Assembly: GCF_016859125.1 (NCBI RefSeq)
Contig: NZ_CP069338.1
Location: 12,217,501 to 12,281,500, forward strand
DNA from: Archangium violaceum
GTDB lineage: Bacteria; Myxococcota; Myxococcia; Myxococcales; Myxococcaceae
DNA length: 64,000 nt
Direction: 5' to 3'
Positions within the stretch are counted from its first letter, which is position 1. Each line of letters begins with the position of its first letter. The notes under the pieces were generated by a model. The model was given only the letters and a program-made list of their open reading frames with translations, searched no databases and had not been told where the DNA came from. Shown here piece by piece: positions 8,044-16,717 of the stretch. Made by a program: the position numbers and the translations under genes.

Positions 8044-9410
8044 ACCGTCCGAGAGAAGCGGGACCGCTCGGCCCGGCGCAGGTAGGCGTCGAACACCATC
8101 GCCACGTTGCGCACGAACAACCGCCCCAGGGGAGTCACCTCAAGCTGGCTGCCTTCCCGGCGCACCAACCCGTCATCTTCCAGCGGCGCGAGCCGCTCCA
8201 ATTCCAGCGCGAAGTCGCGCGTGCCGTCCTCGCCCAGGTCCACCCAGAAGTTGCACATGAGCTGGGTGATGAGGGCGCGGCGGCGCCGGTCGTCCTCGGT
8301 GAGCTGGATGCCCCGCTCGGTGGCGAAGCGGCCCTTGCGGACCCGCTCGTAGTAGTACGGCAGGGCGCGGACGTTCTGCGCGTACGCGCCGCCCACGTCA
8401 CTGATGCCGGTGGCCCCGAGCGCCACCACGTCCGAGGCCGCCTTCACCGTGTAGCCCTGGAAGTTGCGCCCCAGCGAGCGCCGCTCCTGGGCTCGGGACA
8501 GCTCGTCCTCGGGGACGGCGAAGTGGTCCATGCCGATGGGCCGGTAGCCCGCGTCCACGAAGGCGGCCCAGGCGGAGCGGAACAGCCCCAGCTTGGTGCG
8601 CGCGTCCGGCAGGGCCTCGGCCGGCATGCGCTTCTGGTGCTTCAGCACGTCCGGGATGAAGGCGAAGGAGTACACCGCCAGCCGGTCCGGCCGCAGCGAC
8701 AGCACCTGCCGCAGCGTGTGCGCCCAGCTCTCCGGGGTCTGGTACGGCAGCCCGTAGATGAGATCGAAGTTCACCCCGGAGAAGCCCAGCTCGCGGGCGT
8801 GCTCCAGCAGGCCCCGGGTCTGCTCGAAGGGCTGGTGGCGGTTGGTCACCTCCTGCACCTTCGGGTTGAAGTCCTGCAACCCCATGGAGACGCGGTTGAA
8901 GCCGAGGTCCCTCAGCAGGGAGAGTTGATCTTTCGAGGTGACGGCCGGGTGCACCTCGATGGCCACCTCCGCGTCCGGCAGCAGGGAGAGGTGCCGGTTG
9001 AGCCCGCTCCACAGACGCTCGAGCTGCGCCTCGGAGAGGAACGTGGGCGTGCCGCCGCCCCAGTGGACCTGGGACAGCTTGCGCCGGTGGCCCAGCCGCT
9101 CCACCACCTGGTCCAGCTCCCGGAGGACGTGGTCGATGTAGACGTCCGCGGCGCTCCGGTCCTGGGAGATGACCACGTTGCACCCGCAGTACCAGCAGAG
9201 GCTGCGGCAGAACGGCAGGTGGACGTACAGGGAGAGGGGCTCTTCGGCGCCAGCGGCGCCCGCCACGTCGAGCCGCTCGGCGTAGTGCTCGGTGCCGAAG
9301 TCGTGCTTCCACTCGGGGGCGGTGGGGTAGCTGGTGTAACGCGGACCGGCGACGTCATACCGGCGCATCAACTCTTCGGAGGGAGTAGGGATTTGCAGGG
9401 GCGCGACCAT
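8040..9410 (-). CDS. hemN: Oxygen-independent coproporphyrinogen III oxidase
   Basis: A radical-SAM enzyme that converts coproporphyrinogen III to protoporphyrinogen IX without oxygen in haem synthesis. The iron-sulphur motif CRSLCWYC (CxxxCxxC, residues 68-75 from this start) is followed by GC as in true HemN, and the N-terminal GPRYTSYPTAPEW is also characteristic of HemN rather than HemW. The C-terminal winged region (LEDDGLVRREG...LTPLGRLFVRNVAMVFD) is complete. I chose ATG 9410 because it gives a HemN-like N-terminus; ATG 9434 and ATG 9368 are alternatives, the last fitting better if the upstream -24/-12-like promoter is real. It leads the operon hemN-hemerythrin-response regulator, consistent with low-oxygen expression. 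Confidence 0.93.
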   Translation of the reverse strand: MVAPLQIPTPSEELMRRYDVAGPRYTSYPTAPEWKHDFGTEHYAERLDVAGAAGAEEPLSLYVHLPFCRSLCWYCGCNVVISQDRSAADVYIDHVLRELDQVVERLGHRRKLSQVHWGGGTPTFLSEAQLERLWSGLNRHLSLLPDAEVAIEVHPAVTSKDQLSLLRDLGFNRVSMGLQDFNPKVQEVTNRHQPFEQTRGLLEHARELGFSGVNFDLIYGLPYQTPESWAHTLRQVLSLRPDRLAVYSFAFIPDVLKHQKRMPAEALPDARTKLGLFRSAWAAFVDAGYRPIGMDHFAVPEDELSRAQERRSLGRNFQGYTVKAASDVVALGATGISDVGGAYAQNVRALPYYYERVRKGRFATERGIQLTEDDRRRRALITQLMCNFWVDLGEDGTRDFALELERLAPLEDDGLVRREGSQLEVTPLGRLFVRNVAMVFDAYLRRAERSRFSRTV

Positions 9411-9425
9411 CGAGCACCCTGCCAT

Positions 9426-9441
9426 TCCAAGCACCGTGCCA
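9426..9441 (-). promoter_or_regulatory. Sigma-54-like -24/-12 element upstream of hemN
   Basis: On the minus strand the sequence reads TGGCACGGTGCTTGGA. Against the sigma-54 consensus TGGCACG-N4-TTGCA it matches at every position except the -12 C, which is G. The predicted start of transcription near 9415 leaves almost no leader before ATG 9410 but about 47 nt before ATG 9368. The missing -12 C lowers confidence. Confidence 0.35.
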
Positions 9442-9479
9442 GCGCCGAGCCCTCGGCCCCCCCCATTCCGACTGCGTTT

Positions 9480-9502
9480 CCGGGCGCAAGGGCTGCGCCC
9501 GG
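9480..9502 (-). terminator. Hairpin after ccoG
   Basis: A perfect 9-bp stem (CCGGGCGCA with TGCGCCCGG) and 5-nt loop lies between ccoG and hemN. No T-run follows on the minus strand, so it could end ccoG transcription only with help or act as an mRNA 3' stabiliser. Confidence 0.35.
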
Positions 9503-9538
9503 ACGCAAGCGTTGCGCTTCAAACAACCATTCGCCCGG

Positions 9539-10951
9539 CTACCGGCCCGGAGTGGGAGGCCCCAGGAAGCGGGCTTCCAGCTGCTTCACCTGCCCGGACG
9601 CCTGGTCTGTGACCTGGATCTGGAAGGTGAAGGGGAAGCGCAGCCCCCGCTCCACGGTGACGAAGAGGGGCAGCCGGAAGCTCTCCAGGGAGCCGAGCTT
9701 CACCTCCTGCTGTGCCACCACCACGGAGGCCGGTACCGGGCTGTCGACCCGCACCGTGAAGGTGGACTCGAGGGGATTCTTGTTCACCAGGTGCAGCTCG
9801 AACTGATTGCGCACCGTGGTGCCCTCCAGGAAGTAGGGCAGGCCCTGGAAACGCAGCAGGTTGGCCTCGAAGGGCGTGCGGCCCACCAGGCCCACAGTGA
9901 GCGCGATGGCGGAGACCAACAGCAGGCCCCCGTAGAGGAGCAGACGCGGGCGGATGACCCGCCGCTGCTGCCCCGCCAGCCCGTTGAGCGAGTCGTAGCG
10001 AACGAGGCCCTTGGGACGACCCAGCTTCTCCATCACCTCGTCACAGGCGTCCACGCACTGCGCACAGGCGATGCAGTCCATCTGCAGGCCATTGCGGATG
10101 TCGATGCCGGTGGGACAGGCGGTGACGCACTTGCGACAGTCCACGCAGTCGCCCTGGCGCGGGGCCTCCGGAGCCCCGAGCTTCGCCTTCACCAGCCGGC
10201 CACGGGGCTCACCGCGGGCAATGTCGTAGCCGATGATGAGCGAGTCCCTGTCCTGCATGGCCGACTGCAGGCGCCCGTAGGGGCAGAGCACCACGCACAG
10301 TTGCTCGCGGAACCAGGCGAAGTTGAAGTACAGCGCGCCCGTGACGGCCATGGCCCAGGCGAAGGGGACGCCATGCCCGCCCGGCCCCTCGCGCACCATG
10401 GTATCCAGGTCCTTCACGGAGACGAAGAGCGCCAGCGCCACGTGCGCCAACAGCCACGACACGAGGAGGAAGGCCCCGTGCTTCGCCACCGCGCGTATCA
10501 CCCACTCCGGCGTCCACGGCCCGGCGGCCATCCGCAGCCGGCGCTCGCGGGGCCCGTCGATCCACCGTTCTACCCGTCGGTAGACGCCCTCGAGGAACAC
10601 CGTCTGGGGACAGGCCCAGCCGCACCACACCCGGCCGAGCCACGCCGTGGCGAAGAGCAGGGAGAAGCCGGCGGTGGTGAGCAGGAAGAGGACGATCCAG
10701 AAGTCCTGCGCGTTGAAGGTGCCCCCGAAGAGGTAGAAGCGGCGCGCGGCCACGTCCAGGTGCACGGCGGGATGGCCGCCCACCCGGATGAACGGCAGCA
10801 CGACATAGATGGCGATCAGCACCGCATAGACGATGCGCCGCCAGTGGACGAAGCGGCCTCGCACATCCGAGGGGTGGATGGCCACGCGCGAGCCATCCGA
10901 CCGGATGGAGGAGAGGTGCCCGGTATCCGGCCCTGGAGCTCGAGGTTGCAT
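9539..10951 (-). CDS. ccoG: Cytochrome c oxidase accessory protein CcoG
   Basis: A 470-residue membrane iron-sulphur protein needed for copper handling during cbb3 oxidase assembly. Several transmembrane helices are visible from about residue 38 (IVYAVLIAIYVVLPFIRV), with the conserved WCGWACPQTVF (~108-118) and LCVVLCPYGRLQ (~228-239). Two ferredoxin clusters follow: CVDCRKCVTACPTG (~271) and CIACAQCVDACD (~296). The C-terminal ~115 residues form the IG-like FixG domain. The start follows GGGGAGGGCGT. It is the last gene of the cco operon, 10 nt after ccoP. Confidence 0.93.
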   Translation of the reverse strand: MQPRAPGPDTGHLSSIRSDGSRVAIHPSDVRGRFVHWRRIVYAVLIAIYVVLPFIRVGGHPAVHLDVAARRFYLFGGTFNAQDFWIVLFLLTTAGFSLLFATAWLGRVWCGWACPQTVFLEGVYRRVERWIDGPRERRLRMAAGPWTPEWVIRAVAKHGAFLLVSWLLAHVALALFVSVKDLDTMVREGPGGHGVPFAWAMAVTGALYFNFAWFREQLCVVLCPYGRLQSAMQDRDSLIIGYDIARGEPRGRLVKAKLGAPEAPRQGDCVDCRKCVTACPTGIDIRNGLQMDCIACAQCVDACDEVMEKLGRPKGLVRYDSLNGLAGQQRRVIRPRLLLYGGLLLVSAIALTVGLVGRTPFEANLLRFQGLPYFLEGTTVRNQFELHLVNKNPLESTFTVRVDSPVPASVVVAQQEVKLGSLESFRLPLFVTVERGLRFPFTFQIQVTDQASGQVKQLEARFLGPPTPGR

Positions 10952-10961
10952 ACGCCCTCCC

Positions 10962-11510
10962 CTACTGCTCCGGCTCGCCCTGGGGAGCCTTGCCGGGCAC
11001 GCGGGTGTTCTTGAGTGTCAGCACGTAGGCGACGATGGAGCGCACGCGCTCGGCGCCCAGCGTCCGCTCCCAGGCGGGCATGCCCTTGGCCACCACGCCC
11101 TCGGCCACCGTCCTGTGGATGTCCATCGGCTTGCCGCCGTGCAGCCAGAACTCGTCCGTGAGGTTGGGGCCGATGAGCCCCTCGCCCTTCTGGCCATGGC
11201 AGGCCGCGCACTGCTGCGTGAACTGCGTCTTGCCCTGGTCCACCGCCAGGGGATCCTGCATCAGCGCGAGCAGCGTCTCGTCGGACGTGGGCTTGCCGGA
11301 GGCGGCCTTGCGCGCGGCCTCGGCGGCTTCGGCCTTGTACACCTCGAGGGAGCCGGGGCCCGTGCCGCTCACGTGGTAGTAGAACCAGTAGCCGAAGGCG
11401 AAGACGATGGTGGTCCAGAGGATGAACAACCACCACCGGGGCAGGTGGTTGTCCATCTCCTCGATGCCGTCATAGATGTGGAGAACGCCCGGCTTGTCAC
11501 TCGAGCTCAT
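10962..11510 (-). CDS. ccoP: cbb3 oxidase subunit CcoP, single-haem form
   Basis: A 182-residue membrane-anchored cytochrome c. The N-terminal FixP_N part has the IYDGIEEMDNHLPRWW motif (~12-27) and one transmembrane helix (LFILWTTIVFAFGYWFYYH). Only one haem-binding site is present, CAACH (~100), with GMPAW supplying the Met ligand. Typical proteobacterial CcoP is ~300 residues with two haems, so this is a short form. The start follows GGGAGGAGCC and overlaps the end of ccoQ by 14 nt. It passes electrons from soluble cytochrome c to CcoO/CcoN. Confidence 0.9.
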   Translation of the reverse strand: MSSSDKPGVLHIYDGIEEMDNHLPRWWLFILWTTIVFAFGYWFYYHVSGTGPGSLEVYKAEAAEAARKAASGKPTSDETLLALMQDPLAVDQGKTQFTQQCAACHGQKGEGLIGPNLTDEFWLHGGKPMDIHRTVAEGVVAKGMPAWERTLGAERVRSIVAYVLTLKNTRVPGKAPQGEPEQ

Positions 11511-11709
11511 GGTGGCTCCTCCCGCCGCGAGAGTCGGAAGTCACCGCGCCCGGCTCGGCCAGCGGCAGCCGCGCGAGCGCGTCGTAGTCCTGCCCTCGAC
11601 GCGCGAGCATCACCCACGCCGTCACGCCGAGGAAAACAGCGAAGAAGAGAAGAAGGGTGAAGAGCGGGAGATGGACCAGGTCCATGCCCTCGTAGAATTG
11701 GCGCCACAT
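11497..11709 (-). CDS. ccoQ: cbb3 oxidase subunit CcoQ
   Basis: A 70-residue protein with one transmembrane helix (LPLFTLLLFFAVFLGVTAWVML, ~14-35) followed by the ARRGQDYDALARLPL segment typical of the small CcoQ/FixQ subunit. The ATG at 11709 shares its A with the stop of ccoNO (TGATG), and the end overlaps ccoP by 14 nt, so the three are translationally coupled. CcoQ stabilises the oxidase complex. Confidence 0.85.
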   Translation of the reverse strand: MWRQFYEGMDLVHLPLFTLLLFFAVFLGVTAWVMLARRGQDYDALARLPLAEPGAVTSDSRGGRSHHELE

Positions 11710-14072
11710 CAGGGAGTCCCTCCCACCGTCGAGGCCGTCTTGATACCGCCCGGAGCCTGCTGGATGTCCTGGGGCCCGCGTCCGAGCCGCTGCAGGTAGG
11801 AGATGATGGCCACCATCTCCGAGTCCCACGTCACCTCGATGCCCTGGCTGGCCAGGTCCGCGACGATGGTCTCCGCCTGGGCCTTCTGACGCGCCTCGGC
11901 CCCATCGACGTCGGTGTTGGTGTACGGCACACCGAGCTTCTGCATCAGCGCCAGCTTCTTGGGCGCCAGCTTCACGTCGATCCTGTTGTCCGCGAGCCAC
12001 GCGTACGACGGCATGTTGGAGCCGGGGCTGGTGGCGCGCGGATCCATCAGGTGCGTGTAGTGCCAGAGGTTGGGGTACTTGCCGCCCACGCGGTGCAGAT
12101 CCGGACCGGTGCGCTTGCTGCCCCACTGGAACGGGTGATCGAAGATGAACTCCTCCGCCCGGGACACGTCGCCATAGCGCTGCGACTCGGCGAGGAAGGG
12201 ACGGATCATCTGCGAGTGGCAGACGTAGCAGCCCTCGCGCACGTACAGGTCACGCCCCTGCAGTTCCAGCGGGGAGTACGGCTGCTGCGCCTCGCCGTGA
12301 GCCGGGACCGCCTGCTTGACGAGGATGGTGGGCAGCAACTCCGCCACACCGCCGATGAGGATGGCGAGCAGGGTGAGCACGGTGAAGGCCAGCGGCCGGC
12401 CCTCGATGAGGGCGAACCAGGAGGGCCCACCGGACTCGCGGTTGCGGCGGGCGATGATCCACGCGAACTCACCCAGCGCCACGATGGCGCCCATGATGGC
12501 GATGGAGCGCACCGGGCCGGACCAGCCCAGGAAGACGCTGATGCCGATGATGGCCAGCGCGAACAGGAGCGGCCAACCGGTGACCACGGCCACCCAGGCG
12601 GGCTTGCCCGCGACCACGGACTCGGGAGCCTTCTCCTCCACCACCACCGTGGTCTCACCGTCCACGGCCTGGCCGGAGTGGGCCGTCTTCCAGAGGTTCC
12701 ACACCATCAGGAAGAAGCCGAGCAGGTAGAGCGAGCCACCGAGGAAGCGGACGATGTACATGGGCCGGATGGCGATCAGCGTCTCCACGAAGCTCGGGTA
12801 GAGCAGCGTCCCGTCCGGGTTGGTGGCGCGCCACATGAGGCCCTGGTTGATGCCCGAGGCCCACATCGCGACCATGTAGAGCAGGATGCCCACCGTGGCC
12901 GTCCAGAAGTGCAGGTCCGCGGCCTTCACCGAGTGCAGCTTCGTGCCGTACAGCCTGGGCACCAGCCAGTAGAACATGCCGGCCGCCATGAGGCCGTTCC
13001 AGCCCAGGGCGCCACCGTGCACGTGGCCGATGATCCAATCCGTGTAGTGGCCGAGCGCGCTCACCGACTTGATGGAGAGCAGCGGGCCCTCGAAGGTGGC
13101 CATGCCGTAGAAGGTGACACCGGCGATGAGGAACTTGATGACGGGCTCCTCACGCAGCTTGTGCCACGCGCCGCGCAGGGTGAGCAGGCCGTTGAGCATG
13201 CCGCCCCAGGAGGGGGCCCATAGCATGACGCTGAAGATCATCCCCAGCGACTGCGCCCAGTCGGGCAGCGCGGTGTACAGCAGGTGGTGCGGACCGGCCC
13301 AGATGTAGATGAAGACCAGGGCCCAGAAGTGGATGATGGAGAGCCGGTACGAGTAGACCGGGCGCTCGGCCGCCTTGGGCAGGAAGTAATACATGATGCC
13401 CAGGATGGGCGTGGTCAGGAAGAAGGCGACGGCGTTGTGGCCGTACCACCACTGCACCAGCGCGTCCTGCACACCGGCGAAGACGGAGTAGCTCTTCAGC
13501 GGGCTGAGTGGCAGCGCCAGGCTGTTGACGATGTGCAGCACCGCCACGGTGATGATGGTGGCGATGTAGAACCAGATGGCGACGTAGAGGTTCTTCTCGT
13601 TGCGCTTCGCCAGCGTCCAGAAGAAGTTGATGGCGAACACCACCCAGATGAGCGCGATGGCGATGTCGATGGGCCACTCGAGCTCGGCGTACTCCTTCGA
13701 GGTGGAGATACCCAGAGGCAGCGTCACGGCCGCCGCGACGATGATGGCCTGCCACCCCCAGAAGTGGATCTTCGAGAGGAGATCGGACGCCATCCGCGTC
13801 TTCAGCAGGCGCTGGGTGGAGTAGTAGACGCCGGCGAACATCATGTTGCCCACGAACGCGAAGATGACCGCGTTGGTGTGCAGCGGGCGCAGGCGAGAGA
13901 AGGTCAGGTAGGGAACGCCGAAGTTGAGCTGCCACCAGGCCAGCTGGGCGGCGACGATACAGCCCACCAGCATGCCCACCACGCCGAACAGGATCGACGC
14001 GGTGATGAACCGCCGGGTGGTGGTGTCGTCGTAGACGATGCGTTGCTGTTGCACGAGATCACCTCGGGACAT
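11709..14072 (-). CDS. ccoN: cbb3 oxidase, fused CcoN-CcoO
   Basis: A 787-residue fusion of the catalytic subunit I and the monohaem subunit II of cbb3-type terminal oxidase. Residues ~25-470 are the 12-helix CcoN with haem/Cu ligands: H in RPLHTNA, the WWYGHNAV His-Tyr region, HH in GPHHLLYT, and HVHGGALGW. Residues ~540-787 are CcoO: a transmembrane anchor, then CYVCHSQ (~614-619) and the Met in GSNMPSYAWL. In most proteobacteria these are two genes. It starts directly after the ccoS stop and has no leader of its own. High oxygen affinity makes the enzyme suited to microaerobic conditions. Confidence 0.95.
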   Translation of the reverse strand: MSRGDLVQQQRIVYDDTTTRRFITASILFGVVGMLVGCIVAAQLAWWQLNFGVPYLTFSRLRPLHTNAVIFAFVGNMMFAGVYYSTQRLLKTRMASDLLSKIHFWGWQAIIVAAAVTLPLGISTSKEYAELEWPIDIAIALIWVVFAINFFWTLAKRNEKNLYVAIWFYIATIITVAVLHIVNSLALPLSPLKSYSVFAGVQDALVQWWYGHNAVAFFLTTPILGIMYYFLPKAAERPVYSYRLSIIHFWALVFIYIWAGPHHLLYTALPDWAQSLGMIFSVMLWAPSWGGMLNGLLTLRGAWHKLREEPVIKFLIAGVTFYGMATFEGPLLSIKSVSALGHYTDWIIGHVHGGALGWNGLMAAGMFYWLVPRLYGTKLHSVKAADLHFWTATVGILLYMVAMWASGINQGLMWRATNPDGTLLYPSFVETLIAIRPMYIVRFLGGSLYLLGFFLMVWNLWKTAHSGQAVDGETTVVVEEKAPESVVAGKPAWVAVVTGWPLLFALAIIGISVFLGWSGPVRSIAIMGAIVALGEFAWIIARRNRESGGPSWFALIEGRPLAFTVLTLLAILIGGVAELLPTILVKQAVPAHGEAQQPYSPLELQGRDLYVREGCYVCHSQMIRPFLAESQRYGDVSRAEEFIFDHPFQWGSKRTGPDLHRVGGKYPNLWHYTHLMDPRATSPGSNMPSYAWLADNRIDVKLAPKKLALMQKLGVPYTNTDVDGAEARQKAQAETIVADLASQGIEVTWDSEMVAIISYLQRLGRGPQDIQQAPGGIKTASTVGGTP

Positions 14073-14258
14073 TCATTGCTGCGGCGTGGAGTCGGAGGAC
14101 TCCGCCCGGGAGGGGCGGGCGGTGTCGTCCTCGAGCGGGAAGAGGGCCAGGCGGTCGGAGTGCTCGTAGTCCCGGTGCCGCACGCTGAAGGCGTAGAGCA
14201 GCACCGAGCCCACCACGAGCATCAGGCTGACGAAGACCTGCAAGACGATGACATTCAT
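14073..14258 (-). CDS. ccoS: cbb3 oxidase maturation protein CcoS
   Basis: A 61-residue protein with a single N-terminal membrane helix (VIVLQVFVSLMLVVGSVLLYAFSV) and the following RHRDYEHSDRLALFPLEDD, the usual CcoS pattern. CcoS is required for insertion of redox centres in CcoN. Its ATG overlaps the ccoI stop by 4 nt and is preceded by AAGGAGGTG; its stop abuts the ccoNO start. Confidence 0.88.
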   Translation of the reverse strand: MNVIVLQVFVSLMLVVGSVLLYAFSVRHRDYEHSDRLALFPLEDDTARPSRAESSDSTPQQ

Positions 14259-16669
14259 GCGGGCACCTCCTTCAGCGCCCGCGGCTTCTCGCTGGCCGCG
14301 TGCTGGCGGCTGGCGGAGAGGCTCGCGAGGGTGAAGAGGATGAGGGAGAGGGAGCTGAGCGGCATGACCACCGCCGCGCGCAGGGGAGTCATCAGACCCG
14401 CGAGACTCACCGACACCGTCACCACGTTGTAGACCAGGGAGACGCCGATGATCCGGCGCACCACCTGGCGCAGCCGGCCCGAGAGCTCCAACGCCTCGCG
14501 GATGGACGAGAGCCCCTCGCCCATGAGGAAGAAGTCGGACTTGCCCGGCAGCACCGGCCGGTCGATGGCGGGCGTACCCGCGCAGAAGGCGCGCTCGAAG
14601 GCGAGGCTGTCATTGACGCCATCGCCCAGGTAGAGCGTGTCCGCCTGCTCGATTCGCGCCACCGCCTCGGCCTTGTCCTCGGGACGCTGGCCACCGAGCG
14701 CGTGCTCCACCGGTACGCCCAGCGCCCCGGCCATGGCACGCACCCGCTCGGGCGCGTCGCCGGAGATGAGCCACACCTCCTGGCCCGCCTCGCTCAGCGC
14801 TTGAATCTCCCGGCGCGCATCGGCACGCACGGACTCGCGCAGGGCGAAGGTGGCCAGCGGCTGGCCCTCGCGAGCAAGGACGGTCCCCTCCAACCCCGTG
14901 GCCCCAGGTGCCGCCCACGCGGGAGCACCCAACCGCCACGTCCCATCCTCCCGGAGCAACTCCAGGCCCTGCCCGGGGTGCTCCGTCACCTGAGCGCCGG
15001 CGGAGAAGCGCGCGCCCGTGCGGGAGAGGGCCGCGGCGAGACAACGGCTCACCGGGTGGTTGCTGCGCGCGGCCATGTCGAAGGCCACGTCGCGAGTCCC
15101 GGGCGCGAGCGCGTTCACGGCCTCGCGGTCCACCAGCTCGAGCCGGCCGAGCGTCAACGTCCCCGTCTTGTCGAAGAGCACCTTGCGCACGCGGGGAAGC
15201 CGGTCCAGTAGATCCTGGCTGCGCACGAAGAGGCCGAGCCGGCGCAGGCGCGTCTGGGTGAGCTCGTAGGCGAGCGGCACGGCGATGCCGATGGCGCAGG
15301 GGCACGTCACCACGAGGAGGGCCACCGCCACCTGCAGCGCCTTGTCCTGACCCTGGGGCAGCCAGAGCGCGAGCCCCAGCCCGGAGACGAGCAACACGGA
15401 GAGCACCCAGCGGCGGGACACCGCGTTCCAGAAGCGCGCATGCGCGGGCACCCGGCCGGGCGCGGCGGGCGTCTGGCGAAGCAGGGCCACCAGCGGAGAG
15501 TCCTGGAAGTCCGTTCGGGCACGCAGGTGGGCGGCGGCACGGGCCGCGTTGAAGGCCCCGGCGGGCACCTCCCCTCCCCTCTCCACCGCGCGCACATCGG
15601 GCTCACCCGTCACCCAGTCGGTGGAGAAGCTGGCGCGTGCGTCGAGCAGCTCGGCGTCCACGGGCACCAGCTCGCCCGGGGCGATGACGAGCACATCCCC
15701 CGCGCGCAGCTCGGCGGCGCGCACGGTGACGAGCCTGTCCCCCTCCTGCCTGCGGGTGAAGAGGCCGTCCGCGCCATCATCCTCCAGGAGGAAGCGGCGG
15801 TTGCGCTCGAGGACGCGCTGTTGAAGCCAGCGGCCCACCAACATCAGGGTGACGAAGGTGTTGAGCGTGTCGAAGTAGGCGAGGTCCCCCCGGCCATCCC
15901 GCGCCTTCAGCAGCGAGGTGGCGAAGACGAGCAGGATGCCCAGGGCGATGGGCAGGTCCAGGTGGAGCACGCCGCTGCGCAGCCCGCGCCAGGCCGAACG
16001 GAAGAAGGGCCAGCCGCCCACCAGCACCACGCCGGTGGAGAGCCACACGCTGAGCTGGCTGAAGAGGGAGAAGACCTCGCCGTCGGCGGGCGTGAGCCCC
16101 ACGTAGAAGCTCACCGAGAAGAGCATCACGTTCATCGTGATGGCGGCGCAGATGCCGAGCCGGATGGGCAGGTCGTGCGAGGCGGACTCGGAGCGCTTGC
16201 GGCTGGGGCCGAAGAGGTAGCCGAAGCCCTCGACGGAGCGGAGGAAGGCGGCCACGTCGAGGGCGCCCTTGCGCCACGCGAGCCGCACCTTGCCGAGCGC
16301 CGGATTCACGGTGAGCGAGGCCCCACCGGGCTGACGGCGGAACAGCTCGTTCATCAGCCAGACACATGCGGCGCAGTGGATGCCCTGCACATCCAGCTCG
16401 AGCGCACAGACGGAGCCGGTGGAGGACTCGGCGCGGGCCACGAGCGGCTCCAGCCAGGCGAAACCCCGGTCCTGCTTGGGTTCGGGCGCCGGGGCCGCCT
16501 TGCCATCGGCCAGCGAGTAGTACCGGGTCAGACCCTGGTCCACGAGGAGACGGTGGACGGCCTCGCAGCCCGCGCAGCAGAAGTCCTTCAGCGACGCGCC
16601 CTCGGGGACGGGGCTGCCGCAGTGACGGCACGAGGCCGAGGGCTGCTCTGCTGGCTGGGAGGCCGGCAT
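14255..16669 (-). CDS. ccoI: Copper-transporting P-type ATPase CcoI
   Basis: A heavy-metal P1B-ATPase of 804 residues that supplies copper for the cbb3 oxidase. The N-terminus has a Cys-rich motif (CRHCGSP, CCAGC) typical of CcoI/FixI, then a metal-binding domain with GIHCAACVW. The membrane CPC motif is in TCPCAIGIAVPL, the phosphorylated Asp in FDKTGTLTLG and the hinge in GDGVNDS. ATG 16669 gives the normal N-terminus; upstream in-frame ATGs would run into the divergent gene's start region. It is the first gene of the cco operon, so the promoter must lie at about 16670-16720 or inside the divergent gene. Confidence 0.9.
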   Translation of the reverse strand: MPASQPAEQPSASCRHCGSPVPEGASLKDFCCAGCEAVHRLLVDQGLTRYYSLADGKAAPAPEPKQDRGFAWLEPLVARAESSTGSVCALELDVQGIHCAACVWLMNELFRRQPGGASLTVNPALGKVRLAWRKGALDVAAFLRSVEGFGYLFGPSRKRSESASHDLPIRLGICAAITMNVMLFSVSFYVGLTPADGEVFSLFSQLSVWLSTGVVLVGGWPFFRSAWRGLRSGVLHLDLPIALGILLVFATSLLKARDGRGDLAYFDTLNTFVTLMLVGRWLQQRVLERNRRFLLEDDGADGLFTRRQEGDRLVTVRAAELRAGDVLVIAPGELVPVDAELLDARASFSTDWVTGEPDVRAVERGGEVPAGAFNAARAAAHLRARTDFQDSPLVALLRQTPAAPGRVPAHARFWNAVSRRWVLSVLLVSGLGLALWLPQGQDKALQVAVALLVVTCPCAIGIAVPLAYELTQTRLRRLGLFVRSQDLLDRLPRVRKVLFDKTGTLTLGRLELVDREAVNALAPGTRDVAFDMAARSNHPVSRCLAAALSRTGARFSAGAQVTEHPGQGLELLREDGTWRLGAPAWAAPGATGLEGTVLAREGQPLATFALRESVRADARREIQALSEAGQEVWLISGDAPERVRAMAGALGVPVEHALGGQRPEDKAEAVARIEQADTLYLGDGVNDSLAFERAFCAGTPAIDRPVLPGKSDFFLMGEGLSSIREALELSGRLRQVVRRIIGVSLVYNVVTVSVSLAGLMTPLRAAVVMPLSSLSLILFTLASLSASRQHAASEKPRALKEVPA

Positions 16670-16717
16670 CGGACCGGGCCCCTTGCGAACGGCATGCCCA
16701 TTGCCATGCACCGGGGC

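Noticed and set aside
16691-16706. Possible -24/-12 element (TGGCAATGGGCATGCC, minus strand) for the ccoI operon
   Set aside because: The -12 part is ATGC rather than TTGC, the predicted transcript would start only about 12 nt before ATG 16669, and the element overlaps the start of the divergent gene.
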